From: JBEKHI01 sp050012355
Lineage (GTDB): Bacteria; Actinomycetota; Actinomycetes; Streptosporangiales; Streptosporangiaceae
Assembly: GCA_050012355.1 (NCBI GenBank)
Contig: JBEKHI010000040.1
Span: forward strand, 1 to 31,757
Reading direction: 5' to 3'
DNA length: 31,757 nucleotides
Numbering within the stretch: the stretch's first letter is position 1; each line of letters starts with the position of its first letter. A program made the position numbers and the translations under genes. The notes under the pieces were generated by a model. It was not told the origin of the DNA, ran no database searches, and worked only from the letters and a program-made list of their open reading frames with translations. This document shows, piece after piece, positions 14,763 through 22,719 of the stretch.

Positions 14763-17700
14763 CGGGGGAACCCGGGCATCAGGCGATCCCGGCTCCTGGC
14801 GAGTGTTTCCGCCTTGTCCGCCGACATCGGCATGGCCAGCAAGAAGCCCTGCCCGTAGTGGCAGTCGAGCGAGATCAGCAGCTGTCGCTGGGCATCGGTC
14901 TCGATGCCCTCGGCGATGACCGCGAGATGCAGCGTCTCGGCGATCCTGACGATGGCCTCGACCAGGGCGAGCCGCTGCGGGGATGCCTCGATCCCGTCGA
15001 TGAAGGACTTGTCGATCTTGACCACGTCGATCGGCAGCTCGCGCAGATAGCTGAGCGATGAATAGCCGGTGCCGAAGTCGTCGATCGCCAGCCGGACCCC
15101 CATCGCGTTGATTTCCTTCAGATCGGACTGGACGCGCTCGTCCCGCAGCAGCAGGACGCTCTCGGTGAGCTCGAGCATGAGCGCGGATGGCGGCAGCCCC
15201 GAGGTGCGCAGCACCCGCCGCACGCTGCCGACGAAACGGGGATCGCGGAACTGCCGGGCCGACACGTTGACGCTGACGTAGATGCCCGGGCGCCGCCAGT
15301 CGGCCAGGTCCGTCACCGCCCGTTCCAGCATCCAGGAACCGAGCGGCACGATGCTGCCGGTCTCCTCGGCGAGCGCGATGAACGAGTCAGGCTGCATCAT
15401 GCCCCACTGCGCGTGCGGCCAGCGGACCAGTGACTCGAAGCCGCTCAGCTCACCGGTGGTGAGGGTCACGATGGGCTGGTAGACGATGGTGAAGTCGCGA
15501 TTGGTCACCGCCTCCTCGAGCGCGGACTGGAGCTCCCGGCGCCGGATCGCCCCGGCCGACAGCACCGGCTGGTAGCGGCGCCACTGCCGCTTGCCCGCCC
15601 CCTTGGCGGCGTACAGTGCCAGGTCAGCGTGCTTAAGCAACTCGTCCACGTCGGCGCTATCTCGCGTCGTGGCGACCCCGACGCTGGCGGTGGCGATCAG
15701 CGCGCCGGAACCAAGCATGAACGGCTCGCCGAACGCCGCCACCACGCGCTCGGCGAGCTTGTCCGCGTCCGACGGGTCCGCCAGGTGCTCGGCGAGCAAC
15801 GCGAACTCATCGCCGCCGAATCGCGCGGCCGTGTCCGAGGCCCGCAGCAGGCCGTTGATCCGGTCGGCCGCCGCCACCAGCAGCTCATCGCCGACGGCGT
15901 GTCCCATCGTGTCGTTCACGACCTTGAAGTCGTCCAGGTCGAGGAACAGCACCCCGGCGGTCGTGCCGTCGCGCCGGGCACGGGCGAGTTCCTGCGCCAC
16001 CCGGTCCTGAAACAGCAGCCGGTTCGGCATGCCGGTCAGCGCGTCATGGAAGGCGCGGTATTTCAGCTCGTCCTCTAGCTCCCGTTGCTCGGTCACGTCG
16101 CGCAAGGTGAGCACGAACCCGCCGACGGTGCTGTCGCCGCGCAGGTCGCTGTACCGGACCTGAAGCTGGATCGTGGTGTTGTCGGCACGGGTGAGGATCC
16201 AGTCCCGGTAGGGTCCGTGAACCGGGTCCGCGCGCATCCGGGCGAATGCCTGCCGGATCTCGTCGCGTTCACCGGGCTGCACCAGGTCCCACAGGTACCT
16301 GCCCTCAGCATCACCGGTGCCGACGATACTGAGGGCGGACGGGGTCGCGTAGCGGATCTCGCCGTTGTCGGCGACGATCAGGATGACGTCGGAGGCGTCC
16401 TGGACCAGGGTGCGGAAATAGGCTTCGCTGCGCTGCCGGGTGACTTCCTGGCTCAGCATGACGCGCTCGACGGCCAGCGTGGCCTGGCGAGCCAGGATGT
16501 CGAACGCGGGCATCAGCCGGGAGAGGTTCCGGTGCTGGCCGTGGACGACCAGCACGCCGATGAACGGATCGCCCGACGGCCGGTCGCTGAGCGTGAGCGG
16601 GACGAGGGCCACCGTGTCGCAGCCGGGTGCCAGTTCCCCGGCGTACTGGCTAAGTTCCCCTCCGGAAAAGAGCCGTGGCCCCACGCTCGCCAACCGGGAG
16701 AACCGCTGCTCGATGAGCTCACCCTGCCGCCTCGCGCGGGCGGGATCGTCGTAGCTGGTGCCGGCCGGGCGCAACAGGCCGTTCCCCTCCTTGATCCACA
16801 GTACGGCCTCGTGTTCGGCGTGCGGTCCGCTGAGTGTTCCCACCGCGCTCGTGACCGACGTGGCGACCTGCTCGACCGTGACCGCCGAGGTGAGCGCGGC
16901 GCCAGTCACCCGCACCGCCCGTTCGCGGTCGAGAGCGCGCTGGTGTGACGCCGCCACGACCCCCAGCCTGGACAGCACCAGCAGGTAGAGGATGGCCGAG
17001 AAGACCGCGATCACGGCGGCGTCGCGCTCGGTGCCGGTGACCGACCTGATGAAGAGCACCACGGGGGCTATCAGCGACGCGGCCAGCAGCACGGTCAGCC
17101 GCAGCGGTGAGACCTCGGTCCGCGCCCGGGAACCCTGGTGGGTCAGGCCGGTCATGCTCGGATCGAGCGCCGCCGCGCCCCAGGCCGTGTAGAACAGTGC
17201 CCAGCCGAGGTCGACGATCGTGCCGTTGTGGAACGTGCCGTGCAGCTGGATCAGCGTGTACGCCACGTCGGACACCATCATTCCGATGCTGCCCGCGGCG
17301 AGCAGCACGACCGACCTGGACTGTTTGGTCCCGGGGGCCAGCAGTCTGGCCAGCATCGCGAGGGTGAGCACGTCGCCGAGCGGGTACGCGGTCGCGACGC
17401 TCTTCTGCAGCCAGGTCTGATCGGAGTTACGGGCGGACGGGAGCACGATGTACAGCCACGACAGCAGGGCCAGGCCGCAGGTCAGGATCAGCGCGTCGAT
17501 CAGGCTCCGCCGGTCCCGGTAGGCGCCCCGCCAGGAGATGAACATCAGCAGCGCCGCGGCGTACAACGGGTACGTCATCAGGTACAGGAAGTCGGCGAAG
17601 GACGGGAACGGCAGCGGAGTCCCCAGCTGCGCGCTGATGAGGAAGCCCATCTGCCCGGCGACGAAGCTGAGGTTCGCGCCGGCCAGCAGCAGCCACGGCG

Positions 17701-17869
17701 CCTTGCGGGCCGGCTGGTTGATGACGACACCCGCCACCGTGGCGGCCACGCCGCTCAGCCCGAGCAGCCCCCAGGACGCCGACCGGATGCCCGGCAAAGT
17801 GTAGTAAATGACGATAAGCGCAGCCATCCAGGCGAGATAGCCCGCCATTAGATACCTGCGTGATCTCAT
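14462..17869 (-). CDS. Membrane GAF-PAS-GGDEF-EAL cyclic-di-GMP protein
   Basis: 1135 residues. About ten membrane helices (1-310) are followed by a GAF-like domain (about 320-475), PAS (480-598), GGDEF (600-765) and EAL (775-1030). The GGDEF signature is intact at 685-689. The EAL motif reads E812-S-L, but 'DDFGTGYSSL' and 'KIDKSFI' are intact, so phosphodiesterase activity is plausible. It should make or break c-di-GMP in response to membrane and cytoplasmic signals. Homology ends near residue 1038 (about base 14755). The last 97 or so residues are antisense to the Ser/Pro/Thr-rich gene and resemble no c-di-GMP protein. ATG 17869 follows a recognisable promoter. Confidence 0.9.
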   Translation of the reverse strand: MRSRRYLMAGYLAWMAALIVIYYTLPGIRSASWGLLGLSGVAATVAGVVINQPARKAPWLLLAGANLSFVAGQMGFLISAQLGTPLPFPSFADFLYLMTYPLYAAALLMFISWRGAYRDRRSLIDALILTCGLALLSWLYIVLPSARNSDQTWLQKSVATAYPLGDVLTLAMLARLLAPGTKQSRSVVLLAAGSIGMMVSDVAYTLIQLHGTFHNGTIVDLGWALFYTAWGAAALDPSMTGLTHQGSRARTEVSPLRLTVLLAASLIAPVVLFIRSVTGTERDAAVIAVFSAILYLLVLSRLGVVAASHQRALDRERAVRVTGAALTSAVTVEQVATSVTSAVGTLSGPHAEHEAVLWIKEGNGLLRPAGTSYDDPARARRQGELIEQRFSRLASVGPRLFSGGELSQYAGELAPGCDTVALVPLTLSDRPSGDPFIGVLVVHGQHRNLSRLMPAFDILARQATLAVERVMLSQEVTRQRSEAYFRTLVQDASDVILIVADNGEIRYATPSALSIVGTGDAEGRYLWDLVQPGERDEIRQAFARMRADPVHGPYRDWILTRADNTTIQLQVRYSDLRGDSTVGGFVLTLRDVTEQRELEDELKYRAFHDALTGMPNRLLFQDRVAQELARARRDGTTAGVLFLDLDDFKVVNDTMGHAVGDELLVAAADRINGLLRASDTAARFGGDEFALLAEHLADPSDADKLAERVVAAFGEPFMLGSGALIATASVGVATTRDSADVDELLKHADLALYAAKGAGKRQWRRYQPVLSAGAIRRRELQSALEEAVTNRDFTIVYQPIVTLTTGELSGFESLVRWPHAQWGMMQPDSFIALAEETGSIVPLGSWMLERAVTDLADWRRPGIYVSVNVSARQFRDPRFVGSVRRVLRTSGLPPSALMLELTESVLLLRDERVQSDLKEINAMGVRLAIDDFGTGYSSLSYLRELPIDVVKIDKSFIDGIEASPQRLALVEAIVRIAETLHLAVIAEGIETDAQRQLLISLDCHYGQGFLLAMPMSADKAETLARSRDRLMPGFPRQRRLWRPQWCRFQQPGGVGVGDGVGLWVGAAVDGEGLGDAAVELATAVAFGAGALVLGTADAAAAVGIADCDGDRSGLDVVAAGTADLRALALAAATAV

Positions 17870-17910
17870 GGGTATTGCTTTCCCTTAACTACGCGTGGTA
17901 CACCGGACCG

Positions 17911-17940
17911 CCTATAGCTTGAAAAAATACGATATGTCAT
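17911..17940 (-). promoter_or_regulatory. Promoter of the GGDEF/EAL gene
   Basis: On the minus strand ATGACA (17935-17940) and TATAGG (17911-17916) are spaced 18 bases, a good sigma-70-type match, about 40 bases before ATG 17869. The surrounding 140 bases are AT-rich. No clear promoter or iron box is visible for the divergent NRPS gene at 18013. Confidence 0.5.
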
Positions 17941-18012
17941 CTACCCAGGTAAGAGGTTGTGTAGATTGGTGTGAAGTGTGCTTATGAATGATTAATCGAA
18001 TAGGGTCAAAAT

Positions 18013-20934
18013 ATGACGCATCCCGATACGCGGCTTGTGCCGGAACTGTTCGACGAGCGGGCAGCGCGCCAGCCGCGGGCGATCGCGGTAACCGATGCGC
18101 ACGAGCGGATCGGCTACGGCCAGCTGGCTAGTGAATCGAGCCGGCTGGCGCGTCGCCTGCACGAGCTTGGCGTCGGCCCGGACACCGTCGTCGGCGTGTG
18201 CCTGGACCGTGGCACCGAGTTCATCCGTTGCCTGCTCGCGATCATGAAGGCGGGCGGCGCGTACCTGCCGCTCGATCCGTCCCTCCCCCCGGCCCGGCTG
18301 GCCCGGATGTGCGAACAGGCCCGCCCCGCCGTAGTACTGATCGATGACCATAACGCCGGGCCTGGCAGCTGGCCGTCCGGCGTCAGGGAGATCGGCGTTC
18401 ACCAGCTCGGCCTGCCAGCCGAGCCGGAGACGGAAACGACCGGTCCGCGACCCGATGATCTGGGCTACGTGATCTGCACCTCGGGCTCCACCGGTCCGCC
18501 CAAGGCGGTGGGTGTCAGCCACGCCGCGCTCGCGCTGGCCATACCGGAGATCGCCCGCGCGTACCAGGTGTCGGCGCGGGACAGGATCCCGCTGCTGGCG
18601 TCGGTCGGATTCGATACCTCGATCGAGCAGATGCTGGTGGCGCTGGTGTCCGGCGCGACCCTGGTGGTCCCGGCCGGCCTGATCGCGCCCGCCGACCTGC
18701 CCGGGTACCTGAACGAGCAGCGGATCACCGTCGTTGACCTGACCCCGGCGTACTGGCACCGGATGCTCGCCTCGGTCAAGCCGGATGACGAGCGGCTGCG
18801 CACCATCCGGCTGATGATCACCGGCGGCGACGTGGCCAGTCCCGGCGACTGCGCGGCGGCGCTGGCGGCGGCGCCGCGCGCCCGGATGCTGAACGCTTAC
18901 GGGCTCACCGAGACCGCGATCACCTCGACCCTGTTCGAGATCAGCGGTCACCAGTCAGCCGCTGACCCGCCAAACCGAGTGCCGGTCGGCGAACCGCTGC
19001 CGCACGCCCGGGTCTTCGTGGTCGACGGCGAGGTGTACATCGGGGGGCCGGCGCTGGCCCGCGAGTATCTCGGCCAGCCCGGCCTCACCGCCGAGCGTTT
19101 CCTGACTGGCCCCGACGGGATGCGGATGTTTCGCACCGGTGACCTGGGGCGGTTCCGGGCCGACGGCAACCTGGAGCTCACCGGCCGGGTGGACCGGCAG
19201 CTGAAGATCCGAGGCTTCCGCGTCGAACCCGCGGAGATCGAGAGCGTCCTCGCCGCGCATCCCGCCGTCGACCAGGTGCGGGTGGTGGCGGACGATCTCG
19301 CTCCCGGCGACAAGCGGCTCACCGCCTACTACACCGCGCGAACCCACCCCGCCGACCTGGACAGCTTCGCGAAAGCCCGGCTCCCCGGCTACATGGTGCC
19401 GTCCGCGTACCTGCCACTGGATCGCGAGCTAGACCCGAAGAAGGACTCCAGCGGCGAGCGGTACACGCCGACCCAGGCGGGGATGTCGCACCTGTGGGCC
19501 AGGCTGCTGCGGACCGAACGCGTCGGCCTGGACGACGACTTCTTCGGGCTCGGCGGCAACTCCCTGCTGGCGGCTGAGCTGCTGGCGAGAGTGCGCGTCA
19601 TGTTCGGCGTCGGCGTGAATTACGTCAGGCCGCTGACCCGCGCCCTGCTGCGCGACCCCACGCTGCGTGGCTTCTCGGCCGCGACCGAGGACGCCCGGGC
19701 GGGCAGGCTGGGGACCGGCGACGCCGCGACCGACATCGATTTCGCGCGGGAGGCCGCGCTCGACGTGCCAGTGCATCCGCCCGTGATAACAGCAAGAATG
19801 ATAACAGCAAGAAACGGGGTGGTGTTGCTGACCGGGGGTACCGGATTCGTTGGCATTCACCTGCTGCGAGAGCTGCTGGCCAGCACCAGCTCGCGGGTCT
19901 ACTGCCTGGTGCGCGCCCATGACGCCGAGCACGCCGCGCGCCGGATCACCGAGGCCGCGAGCCGGTATGAGGTCGGTGACCTGGAGATGGAACGCGTCGT
20001 TATGGTCCCTGGAGACTTGGCCGAGCCGGAATTCGGCCTGTCAGCCGCTGAGTTCGATGAGCTGGCGCGGACGGTCGACGTCGTTTATCACGCGGGCGCG
20101 ACGGTGAACTTCATCTACCCGTACGAGGAGCTGCGCGCGGTCAACGTGGGCGGCACCCGCGAGGTCATCAGGCTGGCGGGCAGGCACCGGGGGATACCAG
20201 TGCATTACGTGTCGTCGGCCGCGGTACTGGCGGGCCTGGGCGTCGCGGGCGTCCGGGCGGTGACCGAGGACCAGCCGCTCGGATACCCGGACCGGCTGTG
20301 CGTGGGCTACGTGCAGAGCAAGTACGTCGCCGAGGAACTGCTCCGCAACGCGGCGAGAAGCGGCCTGCCGGTGTCGATCTACCGTCCGATGGACGTGGTG
20401 GGCGGTACCCGCACCGCCGCCTGGAACGCCAACGCGGAGATGCGCTCGCTGATCAGGTTCATCGCCGACACCGGCGCCGCGCCGGACATCCCGCTGCCGC
20501 TGGATTTCGTGCCCGCCGACACCTTCGCGGCCGCGCTGGTGCATATTTCCTTGGACCATAACGGCGGGACCTTTCACCTCACCGCTCCCCGGTACGTGCG
20601 GCTCGGTTTCCTCATCGAGCGGCTGCGCCGCTACGGGTACCAGATCACCGAGATGCCCTACCAAGCCTGGGTACACGAGCTGCTGCGGTTCGCCGCCAGC
20701 GACCCGTCGCACCCGATGACGCCGTTCGTCCCGCTGTTCGTCGACCACTGTCCGGGCACCGACCTGACGATCGCGGAGATGTACACCGACGACGTCTTCC
20801 CCGCCTACTCGGCGTCGAACGCCGAACGCGCGCTGCGCGGCAGCGGCGTCGCCTTCGCCGAGGTGGACGAGGAGCTCATCGATACCCACATCGAGCACAT
20901 GATCGCGACCGGGTTCCTCACCGATGGCCGTTGA
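18013..20934 (+). CDS. Single-module NRPS, adenylation-thiolation-reductase
   Basis: 973 residues and no condensation domain. Adenylation (1-485) shows 'TSGSTGPPK' near 156, 'NAYGLTE' near 294, 'RTGDLGR' near 374 and Lys 476/477 near the end. By eye against PheA, the pocket residues are D201, T202, E205, D242, I269, G271, A295, I303, T304; two acidic residues suggest a basic amino acid such as Arg, Lys or Orn. Thiolation: 'DDFFGLGGNSL' with Ser 517. Thioester reductase (600-973): 'LTGGTGFVG' and Y766-x3-K770, giving NADPH release of an aldehyde or alcohol. The stop overlaps the tRNA-dependent transferase gene by 11 bases. That pairing replaces condensation chemistry. Confidence 0.9.
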   Translation: MTHPDTRLVPELFDERAARQPRAIAVTDAHERIGYGQLASESSRLARRLHELGVGPDTVVGVCLDRGTEFIRCLLAIMKAGGAYLPLDPSLPPARLARMCEQARPAVVLIDDHNAGPGSWPSGVREIGVHQLGLPAEPETETTGPRPDDLGYVICTSGSTGPPKAVGVSHAALALAIPEIARAYQVSARDRIPLLASVGFDTSIEQMLVALVSGATLVVPAGLIAPADLPGYLNEQRITVVDLTPAYWHRMLASVKPDDERLRTIRLMITGGDVASPGDCAAALAAAPRARMLNAYGLTETAITSTLFEISGHQSAADPPNRVPVGEPLPHARVFVVDGEVYIGGPALAREYLGQPGLTAERFLTGPDGMRMFRTGDLGRFRADGNLELTGRVDRQLKIRGFRVEPAEIESVLAAHPAVDQVRVVADDLAPGDKRLTAYYTARTHPADLDSFAKARLPGYMVPSAYLPLDRELDPKKDSSGERYTPTQAGMSHLWARLLRTERVGLDDDFFGLGGNSLLAAELLARVRVMFGVGVNYVRPLTRALLRDPTLRGFSAATEDARAGRLGTGDAATDIDFAREAALDVPVHPPVITARMITARNGVVLLTGGTGFVGIHLLRELLASTSSRVYCLVRAHDAEHAARRITEAASRYEVGDLEMERVVMVPGDLAEPEFGLSAAEFDELARTVDVVYHAGATVNFIYPYEELRAVNVGGTREVIRLAGRHRGIPVHYVSSAAVLAGLGVAGVRAVTEDQPLGYPDRLCVGYVQSKYVAEELLRNAARSGLPVSIYRPMDVVGGTRTAAWNANAEMRSLIRFIADTGAAPDIPLPLDFVPADTFAAALVHISLDHNGGTFHLTAPRYVRLGFLIERLRRYGYQITEMPYQAWVHELLRFAASDPSHPMTPFVPLFVDHCPGTDLTIAEMYTDDVFPAYSASNAERALRGSGVAFAEVDEELIDTHIEHMIATGFLTDGR
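19785..19813. repeat. AT-rich 15-bp duplication in the T-R linker
   Basis: GATAACAGCAAGAA occurs at 19785-19798 and 19800-19813. In frame it encodes a doubled I-T-A-R using ATA, ACA and AGA codons, rare in this GC-rich gene. It lies exactly between the thiolation and reductase domains. Confidence 0.75.
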
Positions 20935-21808
20935 CTGGGGTTGCGTCGAGCTGGCGACGGGGGATCATCCGGCCGCGTTCTGCGCCGATGTGAGCCCGGC
21001 CAGCGTGCTGAGCGCGTACACCAGGGGCCTGTTCCCGTTCCCGGCGGCCGACGAGTTCCAGCGCGACCTCAACGAGTTCGGCTGCGAGGACCTGGTGAAG
21101 GCCGGCCGGATCGCGTTGCTCGGCGACGGCGATCCGTATCAGGTCGCCTGGTGGGCACCGGACCCGAGGCCGGTGATCCCGGTCGGCGGCGTGCACCTCG
21201 GCCGCGATATCAGGAAACGGCTGCGCCGCGGGCAGCACCGGACGACGGCGGACGCCGCGTTCGATCGCGTGGTGCTCGCCTGCCGCGACGGCCGCGAACC
21301 GCGCTGGCTGACCGGCACCCTGGTGGACACGCTGCGGACCCTGCACGCCGACGGCTGGGCGCACAGCATCGAGGTGTGGGACGGCGCGGACCTGGTCGGC
21401 GGCGCGTTCGGCATCGGAGCCGGCCGGGTGCTCAGCGGCGACTCGCTGTTCGCCCGCCAGTCGGGCGCGGCCCGGATCGCGGTCGCCGACCTGGCCGAGC
21501 GGCTCGGACGCGCGGGCGGGTCGCTGGTCGACGGGCAGTGGGACAGCCCGTTCCTGCGCTCGCTCGGCGCCGAGCCGATGCCGCGGGAGCGCTACGTCGC
21601 GGCCGTCGCCCCCGAGCGCGTCAGGCTGCCGGCCGAGCCGTTGCCCGCGCGCCGGCTGCTGCCGTTAGCGGGCCAGGCCAGCACCGGGCCGCTCGCCCGC
21701 AAGGTAACGGGTGAGCCGGCCGGGAGTTCGCAGCCGCCGAGCGTACGGACGATGACTTCGGGCATATCCGGCCGGTTCTCCGATTTGACATACACGACGG
21801 CATCGTGA
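20924..21808 (+). CDS. Leucyl/phenylalanyl-tRNA-protein transferase homologue (tRNA-dependent peptide former)
   Basis: 294 residues. It matches the LFTR (Aat) GNAT fold: 'AYTRGLFPF' (31-39), 'WWAPDPR' (76-82), 'GGAFGIGAGRVLSGDSLF' (159-176), and the terminal pattern D-G-Q...S-L-G-A-x-P-M-P-R-x-x-Y. Compared with E. coli LFTR, about 35 extra residues separate the FPF and WWAPDPR motifs. Housekeeping LFTR adds Leu/Phe to proteins for degradation. Here the overlap with an NRPS lacking condensation suggests it transfers an aminoacyl group from tRNA to the PCP-bound residue. Family similarity ends near residue 245; the remaining 50 residues are antisense to the convergent ABC ATPase gene. Confidence 0.85.
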   Translation: MAVDWGCVELATGDHPAAFCADVSPASVLSAYTRGLFPFPAADEFQRDLNEFGCEDLVKAGRIALLGDGDPYQVAWWAPDPRPVIPVGGVHLGRDIRKRLRRGQHRTTADAAFDRVVLACRDGREPRWLTGTLVDTLRTLHADGWAHSIEVWDGADLVGGAFGIGAGRVLSGDSLFARQSGAARIAVADLAERLGRAGGSLVDGQWDSPFLRSLGAEPMPRERYVAAVAPERVRLPAEPLPARRLLPLAGQASTGPLARKVTGEPAGSSQPPSVRTMTSGISGRFSDLTYTTAS

Positions 21809-22719
21809 CCGTGGTAGCCGGCCGACACGATCCAGCCAGCCAGGCCAGCCGACCCGTTGGAGCTGGACCCGCTGATGGTGATCTGCTCCGGACGGACCAG
21901 CACGGTGACCGGCCCAGCCCCGACGGTCCCGCGGGTGGTGGGCTGCACCTGCAGCGGACCCAGGATGGTCTCGACGGCACCGTCGCCGAGTACGCCCTCG
22001 AGGAGGTTCGCCTGCCCGATGAACTGGGCCAGGTCGGGGTCGGCCGGCTTGGTGTACAGATCCTCGGGGGTGGAGCACTGGGCAATCTTGCCGTGCCGTA
22101 TCACCGCTACCTGGTCGGCGATCGAGAGCGCCTCGTCCTGGTCGTGGGTGACCAGGACCGCGGTGGCGCCGGCCTCGCGAAGCAGCCGCCTGACGTCGGC
22201 GCGGATGGTCGCCCGGAGGCTCGCGTCGAGGGAACTGAAGGGTTCGTCGAGCAGGACGAGGCTGGGCTTGATGGCGAGCGCCCGGGCGAGCGCGACCCGC
22301 TGCTGCTGCCCGCCGGAGAGCTGATGCGGATAGCGCTCGCCGAGCCCGGCCATGCCGACCGCGTCGAGCAGGTCAACGATCACCGCGCTACGCCGTTCTC
22401 GTCGTGGCAGGCCGAAGCCGATGTTGGCGGCCACCGTCAGATGCGGGAACAGGGCGCCATCCTGCGGCACGTAGCCGACGCGCCGCCGTTCCGGTGGCAC
22501 CCGGTCGGCGGGCCCGTCGACGATCCTCCCGCCGACCCGGACGGTGCCGGAATCGGCCTGCTCGAAGCCGGCGATTACCCGTAGCAGAGTGGTCTTCCCG
22601 CTTCCCGACGGACCGAGGATGGCGGTTAGCGAGTCGTCTGGCACATCGAGGTCGATGCCGTCGAGTACCGGGCGGGCAGCGAACGCTTTTCTCAAGCCCG
22701 AGACTGCGAGCTGGGTCAT
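21592..22719 (-). CDS. fbpC: Ferric-iron ABC transporter ATPase, FbpC-like
   Basis: 375 residues. Walker A 'GPSGSGKT', Q-loop 'VGYVPQDGALFPHL', signature 'LSGGQQQRVALARAL', Walker B 'LVLLDEPFSSLD' and H-loop 'VLVTHDQDEAL' are all present, with a C-terminal TOBE-like domain ('TVLVRPEQITISG'). It powers iron import with the next two genes. ATG 22719 overlaps the permease stop (ATGA). Homology ends near residue 352; the last 23 residues are antisense to the transferase gene. It is the last gene of an iron-box-controlled operon. Confidence 0.9.
   Translation of the reverse strand: MTQLAVSGLRKAFAARPVLDGIDLDVPDDSLTAILGPSGSGKTTLLRVIAGFEQADSGTVRVGGRIVDGPADRVPPERRRVGYVPQDGALFPHLTVAANIGFGLPRRERRSAVIVDLLDAVGMAGLGERYPHQLSGGQQQRVALARALAIKPSLVLLDEPFSSLDASLRATIRADVRRLLREAGATAVLVTHDQDEALSIADQVAVIRHGKIAQCSTPEDLYTKPADPDLAQFIGQANLLEGVLGDGAVETILGPLQVQPTTRGTVGAGPVTVLVRPEQITISGSSSNGSAGLAGWIVSAGYHGHDAVVYVKSENRPDMPEVIVRTLGGCELPAGSPVTLRASGPVLAWPANGSSRRAGNGSAGSLTRSGATAAT

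Noticed and set aside
17941..18012. Possible iron box before the NRPS gene
   Set aside because: Only a weak TACC-CA-GGTA palindrome is present; it lacks the TTAGG half-sites of the iron-box consensus.
20924..21808. Housekeeping leucyl/phenylalanyl-tRNA-protein transferase
   Set aside because: The motifs fit, but the overlap with an NRPS and the large insertion argue for a biosynthetic copy. It is not fully excluded without the rest of the genome.
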